Below, piece by piece: positions 7,918 through 14,566 of a stretch of DNA of 18,630 nucleotides (the first letter of the stretch is position 1; every line of letters starts with the position of its first letter). The notes beneath the pieces are model-generated. The model was not told where the DNA came from and searched no databases. It worked only from the letters and a program-made list of their open reading frames with translations. Source of the stretch: Bacillota bacterium (GTDB taxonomy: Bacteria; Bacillota; Clostridia; Christensenellales; Aristaeellaceae); contig JAEWAH010000023.1 in assembly GCA_023391725.1 (NCBI GenBank), forward strand, positions 1 through 18,630, in the 5' to 3' direction. The position numbers were made by a program, and so were the translations under genes.

Positions 7918-8280
7918 GCGGCGCGCCGCAGGGGGTCGATGCCCACGTCGTCCCGCTACGCAGGACTGGGTGCGAAGGGGGATGTGGGCATCGCCCCCTA
8001 CGATCAACCACCCCGGCCCTACGGGGCCACCCCTCCTCTGGAGGGGAATCGCACAGAAGGCTTTTGCTCCTCTGTTACGACTTCGCCGTTCCACCGCTCT
8101 TGTGCAATCCTCAGTCTCGCTTCGCTCGACAGCTCCTTTCAAAAGGAGCCTTGGAAGCCCTTATGTAGTATTGCTTCCATTCCTTTATGAAGTTTTCCTG
8201 GAAGGAGAGCCCGAGGGAACCTCCTTTCTCAAAAGGAGGTTCCCTTGGTTTAACTGTTCCTTTCCTGCACTTTCTCTCCT
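7918..8280. repeat. Mosaic of palindromic intergenic repeats
   Basis: This spacer is non-coding. It holds, in order: a fold-back pair at 7930-7949 and 7981-7999 (about 19 bp, nearly perfect); the block 8005-8049 (CAACCACCCC...CTCCTCTGGAGGGGAAT), which recurs at 17637-17684; a stretch ending in CTCAGTCTCGCTTCGCTCGACAG and a CTCCTTTCAAAAGGAG hairpin; and a perfect palindrome at 8211-8248. I recall similar strings from intergenic repeats of gut Clostridia, but I cannot search here. Frames crossing the region are coincidental. Confidence 0.7.
8211..8248. terminator. Large perfect hairpin between egsA and aconitase gene
   Basis: Positions 8215-8227 pair perfectly with 8232-8244 (13 bp, loop CTCA), extending to 17 bp with one G-U. 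There is no long T-run, so termination is possible but may be weak; it may equally be a repeat end. Confidence 0.45.
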
Positions 8281-8286
8281 ACCGCC

Positions 8287-8316
8287 TTGACAGGCGCAGA
8301 AGCGGTTGCGTATACT
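8287..8316 (+). promoter_or_regulatory. Promoter of the aconitase gene
   Basis: A perfect TTGACA (8287-8292) and TATACT (8311-8316) are separated by 18 bp. Transcription would start near 8323, giving a leader of about 53 nt. Confidence 0.8.
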
Positions 8317-8336
8317 TCAACTACAGCTTCTTTAAA

Positions 8337-8353
8337 TTGTATCCAGGATACAA
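8337..8353. promoter_or_regulatory. Operator-like inverted repeat in the aconitase leader
   Basis: TTGTATCC-A-GGATACAA is a perfect 8-bp inverted repeat with a 1-bp centre, about 15-30 bp downstream of the predicted transcription start and before the ribosome binding site. Size and TTGTAT...ATACAA ends resemble GntR-family operators. A repressor here would block elongation or clearance. Confidence 0.6.
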
Positions 8354-8375
8354 AAATAAGCGCACGGGAGGATCT

Positions 8376-10307
8376 ATGAACCTTACGCAAAAAATCCTTG
8401 CGGCGCACCTTATCTCCGGGCAGTTGGTTCCCGGCGAAGAGATCGCGCTGCGCATCGACCAGACGCTGACCCAGGACTCCACAGGCACAATGGCGTACCT
8501 GCAGTTTGAGGCCATGAACGTAAGCCGTGTCCGCACGAAAAAATCGGTGGCCTACATCGACCACAACACGCTTCAAACGGGGTTTGAGAACGCCGACGAT
8601 CACAAGTATATTCAGACCGTAACAAGAAAGCATGGCATCGCCTGCTCCAAGCCTGGCAACGGCATCTGCCACCAGGTGCATCTGGAGCGTTTCGGCGTGC
8701 CCGGGCAGACGCTTCTGGGCAGCGACAGCCACACCCCCACCTGCGGAGGTGTAGGGATGCTGGCCATTGGCGCGGGCGGATTGGATGTGGCGGTAGCCAT
8801 GGGCGGCGGCGCGTATCACCTGACCTGCCCCAAGGTGGTGAACGTGCAGCTCGCTGGCAGACTGCAGCCCTTCGTGGCCGCCAAGGACATTATTCTGGAA
8901 GTGCTGCGCCGCCTTTCTGTAAAGGGCGGTGTGGGCCGGGTGCTGGAATACACAGGCGAGGGCGTGAAGGCCCTTTCCGTGCCGGAGCGGGCTACCATTT
9001 CCAACATGGGCGCGGAGCTGGGCGCCCCCACTTCCATTTTTCCAAGTGACGAAACGACCCGCGCTTTTTTGCGGGCTCAGGGCCGGGAGCGGGATTTTTC
9101 ACCCTTTGGTCCCGATGCTGACGCATCCTATGACGAAACGCTGACCATCGACCTAAGCGCCCTGGAGCCTATGGCGGCCAGGCCGCACATGCCGGACAAT
9201 GTGGCTCCTATCCGTGAGATTGGGCCCATCAAAGTGGATCAGGTATGCATCGGCTCCTGCACCAACTCAAGCTATTTGGACATGATGCGGGTGGCCGCGA
9301 TCCTGAAAGGCAAAACAGTGCACCCGGATGTATCCCTGGTGATCTCGCCAGGGAGCAAGCAGGTACTTGCCATGCTGGCCGAAAATGGGGCGCTGGCGGA
9401 TATGATCGCATCCGGGGCACGCATCCTGGAGTGCGCCTGCGGCCCCTGTATCGGCATGGGCCAGAGCCCTGCCAGCAATGCGGTGAGCGTGCGCACCAAC
9501 AACCGCAATTTTTACGCCCGTTCCGGAACACCCAGCGCCCAGGTGTATCTCACCAGCTGCGAAGTGGCCGCGGCCACAGCCTTGTCTGGTGTACTTACCG
9601 ACCCTCGGGGGCTGGATGTTGATTTGAATATCTCCCTGCCGGAAAGCTTCCCTATCAACGACAACCTGATCCTGCCTCCTGCTAAAGAAGGGCAGGAGGA
9701 CACGGTGGAAGTGGTCCGTGGACCCAACATCAAGCCGTTCCCGGTAAACGGTCCATTGCCCAAAGAAATAAGCGGCGCCGCGCTGCTTAAAATGGAGGAC
9801 AACATTACCACCGACCACATCATGCCCTCCAACGCCCGGCTGCTTCCCTACCGCAGCAACATCCCGTACCTTTCGGACTTTTGCCTGACCCCGGTGGATC
9901 CCACCTTCCCCGATCGGGCCAAAGCTGCGGGCGGCGGTTTTCTTGTAGCGGGGCAGAACTACGGCCAGGGTTCCAGCCGGGAGCATGCCGCGCTGGTCCC
10001 GCTGCAGCTGAAGATTAAGGGCGTCATTGCGAAATCTTTTGCCCGAATCCACATGGCCAACCTGATCAATAACGGCATTCTGCCTCTGACCTTCAAAGAT
10101 CCTGAGGATTATGACCGCATCGGCCAGGGCGATGTGATCCACCTTTCCGACGCGCGGGCCCAAATTGAAAAAGGCGAGGGCCTATTGACCCTCACCGATG
10201 AAACAAAAGGTTTTTCCTTTGAGGTTATGCTGCCCCTCTCTCCCCGTCAGCAGGGCATCCTCCTGGCCGGAGGGCTGCTGAATTACACGAGAGAGACGGG
10301 GGAATAG
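8376..10307 (+). CDS. Aconitate hydratase (short monomeric aconitase, about 643 aa)
   Basis: This is an iron-sulfur enzyme interconverting citrate, cis-aconitate and isocitrate. The start at ATG 8376 follows GGGAGG by 5 nt; the upstream open frame runs through the promoter and repeats and is not coding. Visible are SDSHTPTCGG (116-125), cluster cysteines Cys295 (IGSCTNS), Cys355 and Cys358 (ACGPCIGMGQSP), and the swivel-domain motifs ITTDHIMPS and GQNYGQGSSREHAAL. At 643 residues it is much shorter than AcnA/AcnB (about 860-900) and matches the short aconitase group of Clostridia and other anaerobes, related to LeuC/LeuD and homoaconitase. LeuCD-like and methylcitrate substrates are less likely. 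No citrate synthase or isocitrate dehydrogenase gene is adjacent, so it is probably single-gene. Promoter and operator-like repeat upstream suggest dedicated control. Confidence 0.92.
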   Translation: MNLTQKILAAHLISGQLVPGEEIALRIDQTLTQDSTGTMAYLQFEAMNVSRVRTKKSVAYIDHNTLQTGFENADDHKYIQTVTRKHGIACSKPGNGICHQVHLERFGVPGQTLLGSDSHTPTCGGVGMLAIGAGGLDVAVAMGGGAYHLTCPKVVNVQLAGRLQPFVAAKDIILEVLRRLSVKGGVGRVLEYTGEGVKALSVPERATISNMGAELGAPTSIFPSDETTRAFLRAQGRERDFSPFGPDADASYDETLTIDLSALEPMAARPHMPDNVAPIREIGPIKVDQVCIGSCTNSSYLDMMRVAAILKGKTVHPDVSLVISPGSKQVLAMLAENGALADMIASGARILECACGPCIGMGQSPASNAVSVRTNNRNFYARSGTPSAQVYLTSCEVAAATALSGVLTDPRGLDVDLNISLPESFPINDNLILPPAKEGQEDTVEVVRGPNIKPFPVNGPLPKEISGAALLKMEDNITTDHIMPSNARLLPYRSNIPYLSDFCLTPVDPTFPDRAKAAGGGFLVAGQNYGQGSSREHAALVPLQLKIKGVIAKSFARIHMANLINNGILPLTFKDPEDYDRIGQGDVIHLSDARAQIEKGEGLLTLTDETKGFSFEVMLPLSPRQQGILLAGGLLNYTRETGE

Positions 10308-10320
10308 AGGACGATGCCAG

Positions 10321-10380
10321 GCCAGGGACTCTGCCCCTGGACTCCGCTCAAGGGATATCTCCCTTGAGAATCCCTATGCT
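10321..10380. repeat. Intergenic repeat B, copy 1
   Basis: This 60-bp element starts 14 bp after the aconitase stop. It shares GCCAGGGA and then CTTGAGAATCCCTATGCT with 14399-14465, and contains a 9-bp hairpin (CTCAAGGGA/TCCCTTGAG, 10347-10368) and a CCAGGG/CCCTGG hairpin. Confidence 0.65.
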
Positions 10381-10423
10381 AAGGAAACAAATAATGCCTC
10401 CCTCCAGAGAGGACCTTTCATCT

Positions 10424-10466
10424 CCGGGGAGCAACAAGGGGACGCCGCAGCGTCCCCTCGTTTTAT
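10424..10466 (+). terminator. Repeat-derived terminator after the aconitase gene
   Basis: AGGGGACGC (10437-10445) pairs with GCGTCCCCT (10450-10458) around CGCA, followed by CGTTTTAT. The surrounding 40 bp recur almost exactly at 17698-17738, so this is a mobile or copied hairpin block serving as terminator between convergent genes. Confidence 0.6.
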
Positions 10467-10481
10467 ATTCGTCTCGGGGTT

Positions 10482-11489
10482 TTAATCCCCCGCCACTACC
10501 CAATTCGCCGGATCGCTGTCCCGCCTTCGTTCGATCTCATCTCCGATGGCAAGCTGCGTTTCCATATCCGCGATGCCCGAAGCGTTTTTATCGGTCATAT
10601 TCCCCTTTTGAAAAGTCTTGATAGCCGCTAATGTCTTTCCGCCGAAAACGCCGTCCGCGTCTTGAGGCTTGATCAATTCCAGTTCTACCAGCTTATTTTG
10701 TAACTGGAGTACCTTTTCGCCTTTGTTGCCCGCCCGCATGGTGACATCCGCCAGATCCTTCACGGTGCCGTAGCCCAGAATTTTGGGGTCGGTGAGCAGG
10801 TATTCCCCACGCTCCACCTTGGAGGGATTGTTGCCCTCGATGGTGTGGATCACCGTTTCGCCCTTTTCATTGGTGTCGGTATACTCCACCATGGCCACGT
10901 GGTCTGTATCCCGGCCCCCGCGCCAAGTGAAAAACATCCAGTCCCCCGGCTGCGGGATGTAATCATTCCGCTCCATGGGGGCCGTCTGCCCGGGGAACCA
11001 CTCGTCGCCCCAATTATCAATGGCGCCGCGCCTGTCGATGTAGCGGCCCTGCGCAATGAACCAATCGCGGCCCACGTTGGTGCCGCTGTAAAGAGGATAT
11101 TGCTTCTTCAATAAGTCCGTGCCGTAGCGCTTGTCCGTCTGATCAACGCTCCAGCACAGGAATTCTGCACACCACTGGGCATAAGGATCCCCGGACCAAT
11201 CGCCGTATTTTGTATATCCGCTCTTTTTTTCCGTATAGCCCAATTCTTCCCGGGCCACGGATAATAGCAATTCCACAAATTCAGGCGTTCCATCTTCCTT
11301 CGCCGAGGTGGAGGGCGCTATGGTGACCTCCGGCTGCACACTTGATGCCGCTTGAGGCTGTGGCGTTTGCAATAAAAAAGCTTGCTTTGGTTCCTCAGCC
11401 TTTTTCAAGGGGCTGGGCCCCTGCTCTGCCAGCGTGCACGTCAGCATCATCGCAAGGCATACGGTAAGCGACAGAAACCTTCTGCCCAT
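10482..11489 (-). CDS. Secreted CHAP-domain amidase with peptidoglycan-binding domain
   Basis: This is a probable extracytoplasmic cell-wall hydrolase (CHAP-type cysteine amidase/endopeptidase) of 335 residues. The start at 11489 is chosen because AAAGGAGGAG lies 5 nt before it; an ATG seven codons upstream lacks a site. Residues 1-22 form a signal peptide (MGRR + hydrophobic run). A Pro/Gln/Ser-rich linker follows to about 68. The CHAP domain (about 75-225) has Cys107 (WCAEFLCW), His197 (TDHVAMVEY) and EGN at 218-220 as the catalytic set. A PG_binding_1-type module lies at about 252-315 (GNKGEKVLQLQNKL...DGVFGGKTLAAIKTFQ). It has its own weak promoter, 73 bp after sfsA. Related proteins act in wall remodelling or germination; which one is not decided here. 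Confidence 0.85.
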   Translation of the reverse strand: MGRRFLSLTVCLAMMLTCTLAEQGPSPLKKAEEPKQAFLLQTPQPQAASSVQPEVTIAPSTSAKEDGTPEFVELLLSVAREELGYTEKKSGYTKYGDWSGDPYAQWCAEFLCWSVDQTDKRYGTDLLKKQYPLYSGTNVGRDWFIAQGRYIDRRGAIDNWGDEWFPGQTAPMERNDYIPQPGDWMFFTWRGGRDTDHVAMVEYTDTNEKGETVIHTIEGNNPSKVERGEYLLTDPKILGYGTVKDLADVTMRAGNKGEKVLQLQNKLVELELIKPQDADGVFGGKTLAAIKTFQKGNMTDKNASGIADMETQLAIGDEIERRRDSDPANWVVAGD

Positions 11490-11512
11490 GCAGACTCCTC
11501 CTTTGTGCATCT

Positions 11513-11541
11513 ATGCTAACACATATAAAGTTCATTCGCAA
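11513..11541 (-). promoter_or_regulatory. Possible promoter of the CHAP hydrolase gene
   Basis: On the minus strand TTGCGA (11536-11541) and TAGCAT (11513-11518) are 17 bp apart, 24 bp before the start codon. Hexamers are imperfect. Confidence 0.4.
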
Positions 11542-11562
11542 CGGCAAGTCCTAACAGCCAGG

Positions 11563-12243
11563 TTATAGCAATACAGGAACACGTTCCCCCATTTCAAGAA
11601 AATCCTCCGCCACAAGGCAGTCATACGCCAGCACATGGACGTTATGCGCCGCAGCCTCCCGAAGCGCTTTCCCGAAAGCCGGGTCGGTAGTATCATTGGG
11701 CGAAAAGCTGTGAACGCCCGACATCTGGATCACAAACACCACATAGCAAGCATACCCCAGCAATGCGGCGGCCGTCAGTTCCTTCAGATGCCTTGTGCCC
11801 CGAATCGTGGGCGCGTCGGGGAAAAGGACTTTCCCCTCGTCTTCCAATGTGACGCCCTTGACCTCCACCAGAACCTTTTGGCCTCCCGCATCCAGATAAA
11901 AGTCCAGCCGGGACTGCCCGTAGAACGTTTCCGGTCGGATATACGTAATATCTTTCAAAAATCCGCCAGATCGCGCCCATTCATGGAACACCCGGTTGGG
12001 CGCCTGGCTGTCGATGTTGATGAGCCTGTCCCCTTTGTAAACGGCGATCAGGTCATAGGCGGTCTTGCGGGCCGGATTAGTACTCTTGGTCAGTACAACT
12101 TGAGCGCCCGGCACGAACAGCTCCCGGCAGCGGCCCGTGTTTTTCACATGGCACACGACCGTTTCCCCATTCAAACAAACATGGGCCACAAAACGGTTGG
12201 GCCGGCTTATAAACCGGCCCATGCAAACATTTTCATACCGCAC
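11563..12243 (-). CDS. sfsA: SfsA family DNA/RNA nuclease-like protein
   Basis: SfsA is a nucleic-acid-binding protein with a restriction-endonuclease-like fold, first described as a stimulator of maltose fermentation in E. coli; its cellular role is still unsettled. The 226-residue length is typical. Diagnostic stretches are GRFISRPNRFVAHV near the N-terminus (OB-like half), CHVKNTGRCRELF, and the nuclease half with SRLDFYL and VEVKGVTL followed by FPDAPTIRGTRHLKEL, which carry the D...ExK-type active site. The start is GTG 12243 with GAGG 7 nt upstream. The gene begins 9 bp after the vanW stop, so the two form an operon. No membrane segment or signal peptide is present. Confidence 0.92.
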   Translation of the reverse strand: MRYENVCMGRFISRPNRFVAHVCLNGETVVCHVKNTGRCRELFVPGAQVVLTKSTNPARKTAYDLIAVYKGDRLINIDSQAPNRVFHEWARSGGFLKDITYIRPETFYGQSRLDFYLDAGGQKVLVEVKGVTLEDEGKVLFPDAPTIRGTRHLKELTAAALLGYACYVVFVIQMSGVHSFSPNDTTDPAFGKALREAAAHNVHVLAYDCLVAEDFLEMGERVPVLL

Positions 12244-12252
12244 TTTGGCGCC

Positions 12253-13257
12253 TCATTGCTTGTATATGCACATGAACAGCGCGCCGTCCTTGGCAGTGGC
12301 TTCCACCCGGATGGGAAAATCGTAATCGTTGCGAATCTTCAGGTTCAAGGTATCGCTCCCCACTGCCGCGTCCACCCCATGGGGCAGATATCTCGCCCCG
12401 GCCGGGCCGTGTGGGCGCCGGTAGAGCACGGTCACCCCCGGCAATTGCAGAATGGTGTTGTAAAACGTAGAAGATACTTGGCAGGTGCCGCCGCCCGGGC
12501 CCAAGTCCGATGCCCCGTTGACCAAAACCGGCGCATCAAAATACCCGTTTGCCTTGCTCCAAGGCCCGATCTGCTTATTGAAATCCAGCACTTCCCCCGC
12601 CTGAATCACCCGGCTCACCCGCTCGCATGCTACGGCAATATTCTTCATCCGGCCTATGTTGGCCTCATTAGTGGCCACATTGTAAAAGGAAGTGAATGCT
12701 GCGATAGGCGTTTCACCGCTCACGGGCGTATCGGTGGGGGATACCGGGGTCAAGTCCTTCAACAGCCGGGTATCCACATACCCGTATTCTTTCCAATAGG
12801 GGACCTTTGCCCAGCCGTCGTTGATCTCCAGGATGCTAATTTTCGCTCCAGGCCCAAGGGTCACATGGGCCTTGGCCCCTTCCTTGGGCTCATACAAAAC
12901 GGGCGTGGTCTCCGCCGTGACCGCCATGTATACGTGTTTGAACACGCCGTAGGGCGGCGTGTTTACCGGATCAAGCGGTGTGACTTTGGTGATCAGGGTG
13001 CGTTTGACATAGCCGGTATTGCCGTCATACTTCGCCCTGACCCATACGGGGGTTACTTCATAGATCTGAATGGTAGCTCCCTGGGGAATGCCGTCCACAC
13101 TCTTGCCGTCGTCGGCGGGCTCCGCGCGCAAGGTGCAGGGTTTGATGACAACGGCGGTATACAGCACGGTATCCGCCGCCGAAGCGGCATAGGGGATCGC
13201 CCCTAAAAGCAGCACGGCCATCATCAGGCCGGTAATGAGCCGTTTGAAAAGAGCCAT
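12253..13257 (-). CDS. Exported VanW family protein with SH3-like domains
   Basis: This is an exported cell-envelope protein of 334 residues. The start at 13257 is preferred because AAGGAG lies 8 nt upstream; the ATG seven codons earlier has no site. Residues 1-27 are a signal peptide ending ASA. Two bacterial SH3-type modules follow (about 28-92 and 105-165; CTLRAEP...GYVKR and PVLYEPK...GYVDTRLL), probably binding peptidoglycan. The C-terminal VanW domain (about 190-330) has the signature GPGGGTCQVSSTFYNTILQLPGVTVLYRRPHG and YLPHGVDAAV. VanW occurs in vancomycin-resistance clusters and widely in Firmicutes, but its biochemical function is unknown, and no other van gene is here. The gene heads the vanW-sfsA unit, with a consensus -10 and a perfect palindrome at its 5' end. 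Confidence 0.9.
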   Translation of the reverse strand: MALFKRLITGLMMAVLLLGAIPYAASAADTVLYTAVVIKPCTLRAEPADDGKSVDGIPQGATIQIYEVTPVWVRAKYDGNTGYVKRTLITKVTPLDPVNTPPYGVFKHVYMAVTAETTPVLYEPKEGAKAHVTLGPGAKISILEINDGWAKVPYWKEYGYVDTRLLKDLTPVSPTDTPVSGETPIAAFTSFYNVATNEANIGRMKNIAVACERVSRVIQAGEVLDFNKQIGPWSKANGYFDAPVLVNGASDLGPGGGTCQVSSTFYNTILQLPGVTVLYRRPHGPAGARYLPHGVDAAVGSDTLNLKIRNDYDFPIRVEATAKDGALFMCIYKQ

Positions 13258-13276
13258 GGAAAAGTCTCCTTCTGCC

Positions 13277-13322
13277 ATTGAAAGCTTTCAATATTATACC
13301 ATCGTTTTACCAAGGGGCGCAA
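13277..13322 (-). promoter_or_regulatory. vanW promoter with perfect 16-bp palindrome at the transcription start
   Basis: On the minus strand a consensus TATAAT (13293-13298) is preceded by TTGCGC (13317-13322) at 18 bp. ATTGAAAGCTTTCAAT (13277-13292), a perfect palindrome, abuts the -10 and covers the expected start site, as an operator would. Confidence 0.6.
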
Positions 13323-13402
13323 GCGGTGGGGCACTTGTTTACATCTGCCGCCTGCCGCGCCTTTTTTGCCTACGATGCGTGAAGGTTTTGAATGAGTATT
13401 AC

Positions 13403-13431
13403 TGTTCAAAATGGGAAAGCTCTGCTATAAT
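13403..13431 (+). promoter_or_regulatory. Promoter of the aldolase gene (extended -10)
   Basis: TGCTATAAT (13423-13431) is an extended consensus -10. The -35 at 13403-13408 (TGTTCA, 17-bp spacing) is poor, which extended -10 promoters tolerate. Confidence 0.7.
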
Positions 13432-13461
13432 GACTTGAGATCACTGAAGGAGGTTTTTTCC

Positions 13462-14391
13462 ATGCCACTTGTCAATACGCGGGAAATGTTCAAAAAGGCG
13501 TACGCTGGCGGTTATGCTATCGGCGCCTTCAACGTCAACAATATGGAAATCATCCAGGGCATCACCGAGGCCGGAAAACTTGAGAACGCGCCGCTGATCC
13601 TGCAGGTTTCCGCCGGGGCGCGCAAGTATGCAAAGCACGTATATCTGATGAAGATGATCGAAGCGGCCCTTGAAGATACGGACCTGCCCATTGTGGTGCA
13701 CCTGGATCACGGTCCTGATTTTGAAACCTGCAAAAGCTGCATCGACGGCGGCTTCACCAGCGTAATGATCGACGGCAGCCACCTGCCCTTTGAAGAAAAC
13801 ATCGCGCTGACTAAAAAGGTCGTGGAGTATGCCCATGACCGTAACGTCACCGTAGAAGGTGAGCTTGGCCGCCTGGCCGGCGTGGAAGACGCCGTGAGCG
13901 TCAACGATGACGACGCCCGCTACACCGATCCCGCCGAGGTGGAAGAGTTCGCTGCCCGCACAGGCGTAGACAGCCTGGCCATCGCCATCGGCACCAGCCA
14001 CGGCGCTTTCAAGTTCAAGGGCGAACCCCGCCTGCGCTTTGATATCCTCGAAAAAGTATCTCAAAAGCTGCCCGGCTTCCCCATCGTGCTCCATGGCGCT
14101 TCCTCCGTGATTCCGGAATACGTGGACATGATCAACCAGTTCGGCGGCAATATGCCCGGCGCCCAGGGCGTGCCCGAAGCCATGCTGCGCAAGGCCGCAC
14201 AGATGGCCGTTTGCAAGATCAACATCGACAGCGACTTGCGCCTGGCCTTCACCGCCGTGATCCGCAAGCACTTCGCCGAGCATCCCGATCACTTCGACCC
14301 CCGCCAATACCTGACCGACGCCCGCGCCGCCCTCAAGGAAATGGTCCGTCATAAGATCGTCAACGTCCTGGGCTGCAACGGCAAGGCATAA
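13462..14391 (+). CDS. fba: Class II fructose-bisphosphate aldolase
   Basis: This zinc-dependent glycolytic/gluconeogenic aldolase interconverts fructose-1,6-bisphosphate with glyceraldehyde-3-phosphate and dihydroxyacetone phosphate. The start at ATG 13462 follows GAAGGAGG by 8 nt; the longer frame from 13411 begins inside the promoter. The 309-residue length is normal for the family. Asp82 and zinc ligand His83 lie in VHLDHG, then IDGSHLPFEENI, VEGELGRLAG, zinc ligand His180 (GTSHGAFK), His211 (VLHGASS) and the substrate-phosphate loop KINIDSDLR (252-260). Tagatose- or other ketose-bisphosphate aldolases share these motifs, so exact substrate is inferred. The gene stands alone, with its own promoter and a terminator at 14486-14514. 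Many codons end in C, compatible with high expression. Confidence 0.93.
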   Translation: MPLVNTREMFKKAYAGGYAIGAFNVNNMEIIQGITEAGKLENAPLILQVSAGARKYAKHVYLMKMIEAALEDTDLPIVVHLDHGPDFETCKSCIDGGFTSVMIDGSHLPFEENIALTKKVVEYAHDRNVTVEGELGRLAGVEDAVSVNDDDARYTDPAEVEEFAARTGVDSLAIAIGTSHGAFKFKGEPRLRFDILEKVSQKLPGFPIVLHGASSVIPEYVDMINQFGGNMPGAQGVPEAMLRKAAQMAVCKINIDSDLRLAFTAVIRKHFAEHPDHFDPRQYLTDARAALKEMVRHKIVNVLGCNGKA

Positions 14392-14398
14392 GAGAGAC

Positions 14399-14465
14399 GC
14401 CAGGGAGGCGCTGCCTTCCCAAACCCCACCGTTCAAGAGACAAGTCCCTTGAGAATCCCTATGCT
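14399..14465. repeat. Intergenic repeat B, copy 2
   Basis: This 67-bp element starts 7 bp after the aldolase stop and shares its start and its last 18 bp (CTTGAGAATCCCTATGCT) with 10321-10380. Both copies follow directly after stop codons. Confidence 0.65.
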
Positions 14466-14485
14466 GGGGTAGACATATAAAACAG

Positions 14486-14514
14486 GCCGCCGGAATACCC
14501 CGGCGGCTTTTGTT
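14486..14514. terminator. Bidirectional terminator between fba and the anti-sigma gene
   Basis: GCCGCCGG (14486-14493) pairs with CCGGCGGC (14500-14507), followed by TTTTGTT on the plus strand; the minus strand has CTGTTTTAT after the same stem. It serves both convergent genes. Confidence 0.85.
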
Positions 14515-14566
14515 CTGCCTATCGCTTCTTTTTCCCCTGGGAGTAGAACAAATCGACAGTGTCAAC

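Noticed and set aside
7108..8142. 344-codon minus-strand frame opposite the G1P dehydrogenase and repeat spacer
   Set aside because: It is an antisense shadow with no family match and runs into repeat DNA.
8187..8375. N-terminal extension of the aconitase frame by 63 codons
   Set aside because: It crosses a palindromic repeat, the promoter and the operator-like site; GGGAGG before ATG 8376 and family alignment set the start there.
11635..13206. 523-codon open frame on the plus strand
   Set aside because: It lies wholly opposite sfsA and vanW, both with clear families, ribosome binding sites and a shared promoter; its composition (many Arg, Gly, His, Pro) is that of an antisense shadow.
12253..13257. 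Vancomycin-resistance cluster
   Set aside because: VanW-domain proteins are widespread in Firmicutes without resistance; no vanH, vanA/B, vanX or vanR/S gene is present.
13441..14565. 374-codon minus-strand frame opposite the aldolase gene
   Set aside because: It is antisense to a strongly conserved enzyme; no start signal or domain.
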